Source: Clostridia bacterium (lineage in GTDB: Bacteria > Bacillota > Clostridia > Oscillospirales > Acutalibacteraceae). Taken from it: 64,000 bases of DNA. The first letter of the stretch is position 1. Each line of letters opens with the position of its first letter. The translations under genes and the position numbers were made by a program. The stretch spans positions 1-64,000 of the forward strand of contig JAGBCU010000036.1 of the NCBI GenBank assembly GCA_017937865.1, given 5' to 3'. A model generated the notes under the pieces. The model saw nothing but the letters and a program-made list of their open reading frames with translations, had not been told where the DNA came from and searched no databases. Shown here one piece after another: positions 43,415-52,202 of the stretch.

Positions 43415-45352
43415 GTTGATAACCTTATCGTCAACCTCTTTTTGAGCCATTTCGATAAATGCTTCAACACTCATTGTGCCCATATCGCCGGCTTTTCTGC
43501 CACGTACTGCAACCTCACCGTTTTCGATTTCCTTATCGCCCAAAACAAGCATATAGGGAATCTTCTGAAGCTGTGCTTCACGGATTTTGTAGCCTGTTTT
43601 TTCTGCTCTGTCGTCAACAGTTACGCGGAAGCCTTTTTCCTCAAGCTTCTTGCAAAGGTCAAAGCAAGCGTCGTGATGTCTTTCGGAGATAGGAAGAATT
43701 CTTAACTGCTCGGGAGCAAGCCACATGGGGAATGCACCTGCGTATTTTTCAATAAGAAGAGCAAGAGTTCTTTCGTAGCAACCGATAGACGTTCTGTGAA
43801 TAATATAGGGATTCTTCTTTGTACCGTCACGGTCAACGTATTCCATACCGAATTTCTCAGCAAGCATCTGGTCAATCTGAATAGTAATAAGAGTATCCTC
43901 TTTACCGTAAACGTTTTTAATCTGAATATCAAGCTTAGGTCCGTAGAAAGCAGCCTCGCCGATACCAACCTTATAATCAAGACCGATATCGTCAAGAATT
44001 TCTTTCATAATGCCCTGAGCTTCATCCCACTGCTCCTGAGTGCCGATGTATTTTTCTCTGTCGTCGGGGTCCCACTGTGAGAAGCGGTAAGAAACATCCT
44101 CATAAAGACCCAAAGTTTTAAGCATAAAAATGCAAAGGTCAAGACAACGCTTGAATTCGTCTGCAAGCTGTTCGGGAAGGCACATTAAGTGACCCTCTGA
44201 AATTGTAAACTGACGAACACGGATAAGGCCGTGCATTTCGCCTGATGATTCATTTCTGAAAAGAGTTGAAGTTTCAGCCAATCTCATAGGAAGGTCACGG
44301 TAAGAACGTGCTCTGTTGAGATATGCCTGATACTGGAAGGGGCAAGTCATAGGACGAAGTGCGAAAACCTCATCATCCTTTTCTTCGTCACCTAAAACGA
44401 ACATACCGTCTTTATAATGATCCCAGTGACCTGAAATTTTATAAAGGTCGCTCTTTGCCATAAGGGGAGTTTTTGTACGTACCCAGCCTCTTCTTGCTTC
44501 TTCGTCTTCAACGAATCTCTGAAGAGTCTGTACAATAAACGTACCCTTAGGAAGAAGAATTGGAAGTCCCTGACCGATAGTATCAACAGTTGTAAAGATT
44601 TCAAGCTCTCTACCGAGTTTATTGTGGTCACGCTTTTTAGCCTCTTCAACTCTCTGAAGATGCTCTTCAAGCTCTGCAGCCTTGGGGAAAGCAGTACCGT
44701 AAATTCTCTGAAGCATTTTGTTATTCTGGTCGCCTCTCCAGTAAGCACCTGTACAAGCCGTAAGCTTAAATGCTTTTACTCTGCCTGTTGAAGGGATGTG
44801 AGGACCTGCACAAACGTCAGTAAATTCACCCTGCTTATAGAAGCTGATAGGCTCGTTTTTGCCTGCATGCTCTTCGATAAGCTCAACCTTATAGATTTCG
44901 CCGTTTTCCTTCATAAGCTCAATTGCTTTTGCAGGCTCAACCTCAAACTTTTCAAGAGGTAAATCCTCTTTAACGATTTTTTTCATTTCTGCTTCGATTT
45001 TCTCAAGGATTTCAGGAGTAAATGAAGCTTCGCTGTCAATATCATAATAAAAGCCGTTATCAATAGCAGGACCTATAGCAAGCTTTGCATTAGGATAAAG
45101 ACGTTTTACAGCCTGAGCTAAAATATGAGAAGCAGTATGCCAGAAAGCGTGTTTACCTTCCTCACTGTCAAATGTAACGAATTCAAGCTCGCAATCTTCA
45201 TTAATTTCTGTGCGGATATCAGCCGCTACTCCGTTAATCAAGCATGCACAAACGTTTCTGTAAAGGCCCATTGAAATATCCTTGCAAACGTCTGCAGCAC
45301 TAACGCCGTTTTCATATTCTTTAACGTCGTCACGAAGTTTAATTTTTACCAT
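43412..45352 (-). CDS. thrS: Threonyl-tRNA synthetase
   Basis: Charges tRNA-Thr. The 646 residues match the family. A TGS domain lies at about 1-60, and the editing domain at about 65-220 has HTASHILAQAVKRLYP and the DVCAGPHIPSTG metal site. The class II catalytic core has PMTCPFQYQAY (zinc Cys) and GEMHGLIRVRQFT. The anticodon-binding domain at the end has PMWLAPEQLRILPIS. Start at the ATG after GAAAGGACTGATATAT. The open frame upstream of it belongs to the T-box leader and is not coding. Expression is controlled by that T-box, sensing uncharged tRNA-Thr. Confidence 0.97.
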   Translation of the reverse strand: MVKIKLRDDVKEYENGVSAADVCKDISMGLYRNVCACLINGVAADIRTEINEDCELEFVTFDSEEGKHAFWHTASHILAQAVKRLYPNAKLAIGPAIDNGFYYDIDSEASFTPEILEKIEAEMKKIVKEDLPLEKFEVEPAKAIELMKENGEIYKVELIEEHAGKNEPISFYKQGEFTDVCAGPHIPSTGRVKAFKLTACTGAYWRGDQNNKMLQRIYGTAFPKAAELEEHLQRVEEAKKRDHNKLGRELEIFTTVDTIGQGLPILLPKGTFIVQTLQRFVEDEEARRGWVRTKTPLMAKSDLYKISGHWDHYKDGMFVLGDEEKDDEVFALRPMTCPFQYQAYLNRARSYRDLPMRLAETSTLFRNESSGEMHGLIRVRQFTISEGHLMCLPEQLADEFKRCLDLCIFMLKTLGLYEDVSYRFSQWDPDDREKYIGTQEQWDEAQGIMKEILDDIGLDYKVGIGEAAFYGPKLDIQIKNVYGKEDTLITIQIDQMLAEKFGMEYVDRDGTKKNPYIIHRTSIGCYERTLALLIEKYAGAFPMWLAPEQLRILPISERHHDACFDLCKKLEEKGFRVTVDDRAEKTGYKIREAQLQKIPYMLVLGDKEIENGEVAVRGRKAGDMGTMSVEAFIEMAQKEVDDKVIN

Positions 45353-45376
45353 ATATATCAGTCCTTTCTTGAATAT

Positions 45377-45638
45377 AAAAAAATCATCCCAATTATTACC
45401 TGAATAATAATTGGGATGAAGCAATAACTCCACGGTTCCACCCAAATTGCAACACAAGAACAGTGTTGCCACTCGAGAGGTCTTAACGCGACCGAACGGC
45501 TACGCTTATCTTTCGCTTCGCATAGCACTCAGGAGTGGTCTTGGGGGTAAAGCCTTCCGTACCTTTCACCAACCGGTACGTTCTCTGAAAAGGGAATTTG
45601 CCCTTACTTTCTCCGTCAATGAGTTAAAATCTTTACTT
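45377..45638 (-). ncRNA. T-box riboswitch controlling thrS
   Basis: On the minus strand the leader shows the stem I elements AGAGAA and GGTTGGTGAAAGG, then a candidate specifier ACC (threonine) in AAGACCACTCCTGAGTG (45537-45539). The T-box core GGGTGGAACCGTGG (45430-45443) follows, then a strong terminator ATCCCAATTATTA / TAATAATTGGGAT with TTTTTTT (45376-45419). Binding of uncharged tRNA-Thr at the specifier and T-box would favour the antiterminator. The ACC assignment is by position and amino-acid match, not by a full fold. Confidence 0.93.
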
Positions 45639-45644
45639 TGTTAT

Positions 45645-45673
45645 ATAATAATCCTGTTTTTTGATTTTGTCAA
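45645..45673 (-). promoter_or_regulatory. Promoter of the thrS T-box transcript
   Basis: TTGACA (45668-45673) and TATTAT (45645-45650) with 17-bp spacing on the minus strand, 5 bp after the jag stop codon. Confidence 0.75.
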
Positions 45674-45678
45674 CAAAA

Positions 45679-46665
45679 TTATTCAGCAGCTTCTTCTGTA
45701 GCTACCTTTTTAGGCTCAATTTTGCCGTAACGGGAGGATGCAGCAGCATCTACCTTTTGCTCTCTGGGCTCTTTAGGAGCTTCGGGAACGTAGGGTGCTC
45801 TTCTCTCTCTGTTACCTCTGCGGTTGCCTCTGTCTCTGTAACCGCCTTTTTCGCCACCTTCGGGAGTGATAACAACTCTACGTCTGTCACCCTCACCTAC
45901 TGAATGAGATGTAACGCCTTCAATTTCCTGAATAGCTGTATGAATTATTCTTCTCTCGTAAGGATTCATAGGCTCGAGAGCAAAGCTCTTGCTGTATTTT
46001 AAAACTCTTGTAGCCTGTCTTTTAGCAAGTGCTTTAAGAGTGTCTTCTCTGCGTGCTCTGTAATCACCAACGTTAAGAGCAACTCTCTTATTGTTGTCAT
46101 CAGCACGGTTTACAAAAAGACGTGTAAGATACTGTAAAGCATCAAGTGTTTCACCGCGTCTGCCGATTATGTTACCGTAATCCTCACCGCAAGTAATTTC
46201 AAAATAAATATCTTCCTCAGCTTCTCTTGCTGTAACGCCAACGTCAGTAAAGCCCATACCAACAAGAATTGATTTAAGATATTCAGTTGCTTCGTTTTCT
46301 TTAGGCTCAATAGCAGATAAATCTATCTTAGGCTCTGCCTTTTTCTCAGCCTTGGGAGCTTCCTTCTTTGCCTCTTTTTTAGGCTGAGGCTTCTTTTCTG
46401 CTTTTTTCTCTGTTTTGGGAGCCTTTGCTACAGGCTCAGCCTTCTTTTCAACCTTTTTAGGTGTTTCTTTCTTTTCTTCAACACCGTCATCGTAGGAAGC
46501 TTTTACCTTAGCATCACTACCGCCGAAAAGACCTAAAACTTTCTTTTTAGGGAAAGTAATAATTTCTACTTTAACATCTGCGTCAATGGGTGCGTGAAGG
46601 TTTTCGACAGCCATTTTTCTGGCTTCGTCAACCGTTGCAGCTACGCCAATAGCTTCTTTTATCAT
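45679..46665 (-). CDS. jag: Jag/KhpB (EloR) RNA-binding protein
   Basis: RNA-binding regulator of cell elongation and partner of the KhpA protein, usually encoded next to yidC/spoIIIJ. It has 328 residues. The Jag-N domain lies at about 1-50 (EAIGVAATVDEARKMAVENL, then KKKVLGLFGG). A long Lys/Glu/Ala linker follows at about 60-120. The KH-II domain lies at about 125-200 (EEDIYFEITCGEDYGNIIGR, then RGETLDALQYL). The R3H domain lies at about 205-265 (PMNPYERRIIHTAIQ, SHSVGEGDRRRVVI). The Arg/Gly/Glu-rich tail is disordered. The linker is longer than in many homologues. Operon with yidC, 9 bp apart. Confidence 0.95.
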   Translation of the reverse strand: MIKEAIGVAATVDEARKMAVENLHAPIDADVKVEIITFPKKKVLGLFGGSDAKVKASYDDGVEEKKETPKKVEKKAEPVAKAPKTEKKAEKKPQPKKEAKKEAPKAEKKAEPKIDLSAIEPKENEATEYLKSILVGMGFTDVGVTAREAEEDIYFEITCGEDYGNIIGRRGETLDALQYLTRLFVNRADDNNKRVALNVGDYRARREDTLKALAKRQATRVLKYSKSFALEPMNPYERRIIHTAIQEIEGVTSHSVGEGDRRRVVITPEGGEKGGYRDRGNRRGNRERRAPYVPEAPKEPREQKVDAAASSRYGKIEPKKVATEEAAE

Positions 46666-46674
46666 AATTTCACC

Positions 46675-47628
46675 TTATTTCTTTTCGATCTCAACACGAC
46701 GTTTTGTATTATTCTCTTTAGAACGTCTTGTAACTGTTTCGTCAACCATCTGTTGAGCTATAACTTTTTTAGGGCTGTAAATATTTGTAAGAATCACCTG
46801 TTGGATAAAGGATAATACGTTTGAAATTACCCAATAGAAACCTACACCTGCGGGGAACATAAATGTAAACACAAGTGACATAAAGGGTGACATAAAAGTC
46901 ATACAACCCATTGAGGGATTTTTTGCCATTTCGGGATTCTGCTTACGCTGTCTCATATACATATATACTGAAGACATCATAGCAGTTAAGAATGCAAGAA
47001 TCGGAATAATCCAGATAAGACCGGGGTCCTTTGTTGTAGGTGTTTCTGCAAGGTCAAGACCAAAAATCTGAAATTTATCCTTAAGACCTGAAAGAGCTTC
47101 CATATCCTCAGCACTGATTACACCGCTGAGCTTATCTGCGAATTTCTCGAAGTTTTCAAGAATTTTAAGTTCAGCCATTCTTGCTTCGTTAGCATTTTTA
47201 CCTGTAGCTTCAGCAGCAATATTCATTGCTGTTTTGATTTTTTCAATTGTTCCGTTGCTAAAACGAAGCACGCTTGAAAGAGGTGTATAGATAACACCGT
47301 AAAGACCGATCATAACAATCATCTGAATCATAAGAGGAGCGCAACCCATATTAGCCGCACCGAAGCCCTCACGCTGATAAAGAGCCTGAGTTTCCTCTTG
47401 GATTTTCTGCTGATTGCCTGCATATTTCTGTTTGATTTTATTAACCTTTGTCTGAAGGCGAACCTGCTTTGCAGAGTTTTTCTGCTGACTGATTGAAGCA
47501 GGTAAAAGAGCGCATCTTATAATAACGGTAAGCAAAATAATTGCTAAAATATAGCTATCCGTAAGATTATAAAACAAGCTGAGTGCAAAACCGAAGGGAA
47601 TTGCAAGAATATCTCTAATAAAATCCAT
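46675..47628 (-). CDS. yidC: YidC/Oxa1/SpoIIIJ membrane protein insertase
   Basis: Inserts membrane proteins, alone or with Sec. A 317-residue Gram-positive type without the large periplasmic domain. N-terminal helix FIRDILAIPFGFALSLFYNL, then LTVIIRCALLPASISQQKNS with the hydrophilic-groove arginine. A Lys/Gln-rich cytoplasmic hairpin follows (KVNKIKQKYAGNQQKIQEET), then GCAPLMIQMIVMIGLYGVIY and the last helices near MSPFMSLVFTFMFPAGVGFYW. The tail is basic. Two-helix spacing contains an extra about 60-residue segment (NGTIEKIKTAMNIAAEATGK... to ...DLAETPTT) that would lie outside. Confidence 0.96.
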   Translation of the reverse strand: MDFIRDILAIPFGFALSLFYNLTDSYILAIILLTVIIRCALLPASISQQKNSAKQVRLQTKVNKIKQKYAGNQQKIQEETQALYQREGFGAANMGCAPLMIQMIVMIGLYGVIYTPLSSVLRFSNGTIEKIKTAMNIAAEATGKNANEARMAELKILENFEKFADKLSGVISAEDMEALSGLKDKFQIFGLDLAETPTTKDPGLIWIIPILAFLTAMMSSVYMYMRQRKQNPEMAKNPSMGCMTFMSPFMSLVFTFMFPAGVGFYWVISNVLSFIQQVILTNIYSPKKVIAQQMVDETVTRRSKENNTKRRVEIEKK

Positions 47629-47664
47629 TGAAGTAAATTTCCTTCCTGTTTTTGTAGAAAGAGA

Positions 47665-47892
47665 TTATTTTTTCTCTTTCTTCGGGGGTACGGGGTCTAC
47701 CCCACCCGGGAAAAGAATATTGCACCTCATAAGACGCCTTACTGCAAGAATTGAGCCTTTAAACGCACCGTGCACGGTAATCGCTTCAAGTGCATATTGA
47801 GAACAAGTAGGATAAAAACGGCATTTCGGACTAAACAACGGCGAAATGCGATTTTGATAAAACTTAATCAATTTTATGAGAAAGTCTTTCAT
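47665..47892 (-). CDS. yidD: YidD membrane protein insertion efficiency factor
   Basis: A 75-residue peripheral membrane protein that assists YidC. It shows the conserved core [20 protein letters not shown], with [19 protein letters not shown] and [14 protein letters not shown]. Its ATG overlaps the rnpA stop codon by 4 bp and yidC follows 37 bp downstream, as in most Firmicutes. Confidence 0.96.
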   Translation of the reverse strand: MKDFLIKLIKFYQNRISPLFSPKCRFYPTCSQYALEAITVHGAFKGSILAVRRLMRCNILFPGGVDPVPPKKEKK

Positions 47893-48242
47893 TCTTCTTC
47901 ACTCTCAATTTTAAGCATACCCTCGCGGATAAACATTTCTCGCATAATTTCTTCTATTCTGGTGCTTTTCAGATATTTCGTTTTCGAACGAGCTACCATT
48001 ACTATATCATAACAAGGGGAAACCTCAGGACATAAATGCCTGAAAGCTTCTCTTATAACTCTTCTTGAACGGTTACGTTCAACTGCATTACCGATTTTTT
48101 TACTCGTTGTTATACCAATACGGCAAATTCCCGCGCGGTTCTTTGAGTAATAAATAACCAACGCAGGATCAATTACAGCCTTGCCTCTATTATACAACCG
48201 ACGGAAATCGGGGTTACTGTTGAGTGTAACGAAATCTGACAC
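47889..48242 (-). CDS. rnpA: Ribonuclease P protein component
   Basis: A 117-residue basic protein that binds the catalytic RNA to process tRNA 5' ends. The family RNR motif is [20 protein letters not shown], followed by [11 protein letters not shown]. The N-terminal [17 protein letters not shown] is typical. It lies 26 bp after rpmH and overlaps yidD. Confidence 0.97.
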   Translation of the reverse strand: MSDFVTLNSNPDFRRLYNRGKAVIDPALVIYYSKNRAGICRIGITTSKKIGNAVERNRSRRVIREAFRHLCPEVSPCYDIVMVARSKTKYLKSTRIEEIMREMFIREGMLKIESEEE

Positions 48243-48268
48243 ATTATTCTCCTAATTCGAAAGAATAA

Positions 48269-48403
48269 TCAATATGTGAGCTGCTTTCTGCCTTTTGCAC
48301 GACGGCGAGCAAGCACCTTACGACCGTTTCTGTCTGCCATTCTTTTGCGGAAACCGTGTTCCATCTTTCTGTGTCTTTTCTTGGGCTGATAAGTTCTTTT
48401 CAT
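48269..48403 (-). CDS. rpmH: Ribosomal protein L34
   Basis: 44 residues, [20 protein letters not shown] followed by [20 protein letters not shown], an almost canonical L34. The ATG follows AGGAGAATAAAAA. First gene of the rpmH-rnpA-yidD-yidC-jag run; dnaA, often divergent from or upstream of it, is absent here. Confidence 0.98.
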   Translation of the reverse strand: MKRTYQPKKRHRKMEHGFRKRMADRNGRKVLARRRAKGRKQLTY

Positions 48404-48521
48404 TTTTTATTCTCCTATCTATTTTTCAGGCTTTTTTACGAAGTATGAGAAGTGTTAAAGTAAATATAAACCTGTATTTTATACGTCAAGGCATAGTTAT
48501 ACCGGGACAGTTGCACAAGAC

Positions 48522-48550
48522 ATTATATAAAAATGCGACAAAAAAGTCAA
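48522..48550 (-). promoter_or_regulatory. rpmH operon promoter
   Basis: TTGACT (48545-48550) and TATAAT (48522-48527) with 17-bp spacing on the minus strand, about 120 bp upstream of rpmH. The 48404-48728 spacer is AT-rich, and I found no TTATCCACA-type DnaA boxes in it. Confidence 0.75.
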
Positions 48551-48728
48551 TAGCTAATAACAATTTTACATTTTTAAAAAAAATTATATAATGTCCGATT
48601 TTTTGTATACTATTTATAATATATTAACATTTTCAAATCATCATTGATATTTGAAAAATAGTGTGTTATTATACTTATTGTTTTGAATTCTTAATCTTTT
48701 TAGAAAATTAATTAGGAGATGATTATAA

Positions 48729-49556
48729 ATGAGTGAATGCACTCATAACTGCAGTACCTGCTCTCAGAACTGCTCATCACGAAAAGAACCCGAAAGCTTA
48801 CATGAGAAACCCCATGAGCTTTCAAAAATCAAAAAGGTTATAGGCGTTGTAAGCGGTAAGGGTGGCGTTGGTAAATCTCTCGTTACCTCTCTTTTAGCAG
48901 TTTCAACCCAAAGAAAAGGCTTTAAAACTGCTATTCTTGACGCTGATATTACAGGTCCTTCAATCCCCAAAGCATTCGGTATTAAAGAAAAAGCACAGGG
49001 TACTGAAAACGGCATTCTCCCCTGCCGTTCAAAAACAGGTATTGAAATTATGTCTGTAAACCTTCTTCTCGAAAACGATACAGACCCTGTTGTATGGCGT
49101 GGCCCCGTTATTGCAGGCGCAGTAAAGCAATTCTGGACTGACGTTATCTGGGATGACGTTGACTTTATGTTTGTTGATATGCCCCCCGGAACAGGTGACG
49201 TTCCTCTTACAGTTTTCCAGAGTCTTCCCGTTGACGGCATTGTTATCGTTGCTTCTCCTCAGGAATTAGTTGGAATGATTGTTGAAAAGGCTGTTAAAAT
49301 GGCAGGGCTTATGAACATTCCCGTTCTTGCTTTTGCAGAGAATATGTCTTACTTCCTTTGCCCCGAATGTAACACAAAGCACAAAATCTTCGGTGAAAGC
49401 AATATAAAAGAAATTGCTGAAGAGTACAACGTTGATACAGTTGCAGAAATCCCAATGAACAACAAGCTTGCCGCTGCAGTTGATGCAGGCGTTATTGAGT
49501 TGTTTGAAGGCGACTGGGTAGAAGAGATTTCAAACAAAATCATCGAATTATTATAA
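48729..49556 (+). CDS. Mrp/NBP35-family P-loop ATPase (Fe-S carrier)
   Basis: A 275-residue ParA-like ATPase that assembles or carries [4Fe-4S] clusters. The N-terminus has a cysteine cluster (CTHNCSTCSQNC), as in clostridial Mrp and eukaryotic NBP35. Walker A is VVSGKGGVGKSLVTS near 39-53 (deviant, two Lys). The DADITGPSIP, WRGPV, DMPPGTGD and FLCPECN segments follow; the last gives the CxxC cluster site. The ATG follows TAGGAGATGATTATAA. Divergent from rpmH, monocistronic, ending at a strong terminator. Confidence 0.95.
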   Translation: MSECTHNCSTCSQNCSSRKEPESLHEKPHELSKIKKVIGVVSGKGGVGKSLVTSLLAVSTQRKGFKTAILDADITGPSIPKAFGIKEKAQGTENGILPCRSKTGIEIMSVNLLLENDTDPVVWRGPVIAGAVKQFWTDVIWDDVDFMFVDMPPGTGDVPLTVFQSLPVDGIVIVASPQELVGMIVEKAVKMAGLMNIPVLAFAENMSYFLCPECNTKHKIFGESNIKEIAEEYNVDTVAEIPMNNKLAAAVDAGVIELFEGDWVEEISNKIIELL

Positions 49557-49561
49557 TTCTT

Positions 49562-49595
49562 AAACCACTTGTGCAAAACACAAGTGGTTTTTTGT
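49562..49595 (+). terminator. Terminator of the Mrp gene
   Basis: AAACCACTTGTG / CACAAGTGGTTT stem with a CAAAA loop and TTTTTGTG tail, 5 bp after the stop codon. Confidence 0.92.
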
Positions 49596-49667
49596 GTAAT
49601 TTTATAATTGACTGCATTTTGAGAAAATCTTATAATTAAATCAGAATATTTTTCGGGAAGTGATTAA

Positions 49668-51476
49668 ATGTTTTCTGATTTAAAGAAAATATTGTGTGTT
49701 GCTTTAGTTTTATTCATAATTTTTCTTTCACCTATAAACGTCTTTGCAGCAGTTGTTACATACAGAGTTTCTGATTTTCAAGCACCAACGCTTTATAATT
49801 CAATAGGCCCCAATGTTGACGTGCTTGACGATACTGTTAATATTGATGCTTTAAGAAATCATCTTATTGAGGGATTTGCTGAATGCCCTGAATACGTTGA
49901 CATTTCAAGCTTTAAAATACCCTACAACGCTACTAATCAAACAGCTATAACCTCGTATATCTGGTATGAAACACCTGAGCTTTTCCACGTTGACCAGCTT
50001 GGAATAGGTTACAATTCAACTTATATAACGAGAGTTTACGCTTCTTACCGTTGCACCGCAAGCGAATACGAAACAATGTTCAGCGATTTCAAAAAGAATG
50101 CCGACAAGCTTTTAGAGGGTGTAAAAGGTAACAATTATCTGAGTGACGTTGAAAAAGCATTGATATTACACGACCGTATCGCTATTTGGTGCGAATACGA
50201 TTACGAAAGATTAGAAAACGGAACAATGCCTGACATTTCATACAGTGCCTACGGAGTATTGGTAAATCAATTCGCCGTTTGTATGGGGTATGCACTTGCC
50301 TACGATTATCTTCTTTTGCAAGCGGGCATTGACAGTTATTATTGTAGCTCAAGGCTTCTTAACCACGCCTGGAACGTGGTTTACATAAACGATACCCCCT
50401 ATCACGTAGACGTAACCTGGGATGACCCTGTTTATGATAAAAACGGTCAAGTTTACCATACTAACTTTTTAAGATCAACTAACGGTATCTCGTCAACAGG
50501 TCACAATTCTTCAGGAAATATTGATTACAGCACCCTTCCTACAGATACAACCTATGATTCTTATTATTGGCAAGCCTCTGATACCGCTTTCCAATTAGTA
50601 AATAATGAGCTTTATTATATTGATAATGATGCAAAAGCTCTTAAAAAGATTAATAATGGTGAAACAACCGTTTTAAAATCTTTACAATACATTTGGCAAG
50701 CAGATGTAGGTTCCTTTTGGGGCGGTCATTACAGCAGACTTGCATTTGACGGAAAAAATCTTCTTTACTCTACCCCCGGTGCAGTTTATTCCTACAATAT
50801 TCAAACAGGTGCTTCAGAAATAATATTCGAGCCCGATTTAACGGCAGGAAGCTATTACAGTATTTACGGCTTCAAATTCGAAAATTGTACGTTGATTTGC
50901 GATGTATACAACTCACCAAATTATGAGCTTACAACTAAAGTCACCAACACAAAAACGCTTACACATCACGTTGACAGTGATTGGATAATTGACAACGGGC
51001 CTACGACAACACAAGCAGGCTCAAAGCATAAAGAATGTATAAATTGCGGTCTTGTTTCACAAACAGGAACAATCCCCGCAATTTCAGTAACTGCTAAAAC
51101 TAACTCTACTATAAATTACGAAAACTGCTATGTTTTCACCGATTTATTCTTATGCAGTAACATTTTTGATCTGATAAGCGTTGCGGGTAACACTACGGCA
51201 AACGTGACTGAAGCTAACAACGTTTATTTCGGCACAGGCACTAAAATCAATATCTCAAACAACGGTGAAGAGGTTTCCTATCTTACCGTAATCGTTTCGG
51301 GTGATATCAACGGCGACGGTGTTTGCAACGTTTTAGATGCAAATGAAGCAGAGCGTTTTTCAACCGGAGCAAAAGAGCCTACCGAAATTGAAATTCACGC
51401 CGCAAACGGTGAATATTCAACCTCTGTAACCCCCGCCACCTATCAGGCATTATTAAACAAAGCTTTGAGTGTATAA
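49668..51476 (+). CDS. Secreted transglutaminase-like protein with C-terminal dockerin half
   Basis: A 602-residue exported protein. The signal peptide (about 1-28) ends at NVFAA. A transglutaminase/protease-like fold covers about 60-260 with an intact triad: Cys205 in FAVCMGYALAYDY, His233 in LLNHAWNVVY and Asp248 in HVDVTWDDP. A beta-propeller-like region (about 300-420, LYYIDNDAKALKKI, LLYSTPGAVYSYN) may bind ligand. A Cys-pair domain with KHKECINCGLVSQTG is common in clostridial surface proteins. One dockerin calcium loop near the end (GDINGDGVCNVLDANEAERF) would anchor it to a cohesin. Substrate unknown. Possible roles are peptidase or crosslinker at the cell surface. Confidence 0.85.
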   Translation: MFSDLKKILCVALVLFIIFLSPINVFAAVVTYRVSDFQAPTLYNSIGPNVDVLDDTVNIDALRNHLIEGFAECPEYVDISSFKIPYNATNQTAITSYIWYETPELFHVDQLGIGYNSTYITRVYASYRCTASEYETMFSDFKKNADKLLEGVKGNNYLSDVEKALILHDRIAIWCEYDYERLENGTMPDISYSAYGVLVNQFAVCMGYALAYDYLLLQAGIDSYYCSSRLLNHAWNVVYINDTPYHVDVTWDDPVYDKNGQVYHTNFLRSTNGISSTGHNSSGNIDYSTLPTDTTYDSYYWQASDTAFQLVNNELYYIDNDAKALKKINNGETTVLKSLQYIWQADVGSFWGGHYSRLAFDGKNLLYSTPGAVYSYNIQTGASEIIFEPDLTAGSYYSIYGFKFENCTLICDVYNSPNYELTTKVTNTKTLTHHVDSDWIIDNGPTTTQAGSKHKECINCGLVSQTGTIPAISVTAKTNSTINYENCYVFTDLFLCSNIFDLISVAGNTTANVTEANNVYFGTGTKINISNNGEEVSYLTVIVSGDINGDGVCNVLDANEAERFSTGAKEPTEIEIHAANGEYSTSVTPATYQALLNKALSV

Positions 51477-51479
51477 TAT

Positions 51480-52157
51480 ATGAAAAAAATAATACTTATT
51501 GACCTTGACAATACTTTAATTGATTTCAATGAATGTGCAAGACATTCTATTATTGATATTTTCAATAAGTTTCAGTTACCCTATTCCGACAACGTTTTTC
51601 ACACTTTTATTACTGAAAACGTAAAAATATGGAAAAGGCTTGAAAACGGTAAAATCACTAAAGCAGAGCTTCGAGAAAACCGTTGGAATATTATACTGGG
51701 TAAATTAGGCATTGATTTCGACGGTCATATAGTTGAAGACCTTTTTGAAAAAGGTGTAGCTAAAGGGGCTTTCGCTGTTGACGGTGCATACGAGCTTTTA
51801 GATTATCTTTATCCGAAATACGATTTATATATTGTTTCAAACGGCTTCCGTTTCGTTCAGGAAAGCCGATTGAAAATCGGTAATTTCCAAAAATATTTTA
51901 AAGAGATTTTCGTATCTGAGGATATAGGAATACCAAAGCCTGCAACAGAGTTTTTCGACTATTGCTTTGAGAAGCTAAAAAGTCCCGATAAAGCTTCGGT
52001 TATTCTTATCGGTGATAGCCTCTCTGCTGACATTAAGGGCGGATATAATTACGGGTTAGAAACTATATGGTTTAATAAAAACAACGATGATATACCCGAA
52101 GATATAACACCTACTTACATAGTAACGAAGCTTTCGGATATCAAAAAAATACTATAA
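51480..52157 (+). CDS. HAD-superfamily 5'-nucleotidase, YjjG type
   Basis: A 225-residue cytoplasmic HAD phosphatase. Motif I is LIDLDNTLIDF (nucleophile and acid Asp), motif II IVSNGF, motif III Lys in the GIPKPATEFF region, and motif IV GDSLSADIKGG. The length and cap domain match YjjG/YfnB pyrimidine nucleotidases, which clean up noncanonical nucleotides. It follows the transglutaminase gene by 3 bp and so may be read on the same mRNA, though no functional tie is evident. Confidence 0.9.
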   Translation: MKKIILIDLDNTLIDFNECARHSIIDIFNKFQLPYSDNVFHTFITENVKIWKRLENGKITKAELRENRWNIILGKLGIDFDGHIVEDLFEKGVAKGAFAVDGAYELLDYLYPKYDLYIVSNGFRFVQESRLKIGNFQKYFKEIFVSEDIGIPKPATEFFDYCFEKLKSPDKASVILIGDSLSADIKGGYNYGLETIWFNKNNDDIPEDITPTYIVTKLSDIKKIL

Positions 52158-52165
52158 AACAAGCC

Positions 52166-52200
52166 AAAAGCGTTTCAGCTATTAAAACTGAAACGCTTTT
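52166..52200. terminator. Bidirectional terminator
   Basis: AAAAGCGTTTCAG / CTGAAACGCTTTT stem, between convergent genes. Confidence 0.9.
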
Positions 52201-52202
52201 AT

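Noticed and set aside
45353..45472. 40-residue N-terminal extension of ThrRS
   Set aside because: The codons fall in the T-box core and terminator; the ATG at 45352 has a proper ribosome site and normal family length.
48404..48728. Replication origin upstream of rpmH
   Set aside because: No DnaA-box matches and no dnaA gene; AT-richness alone is not enough.
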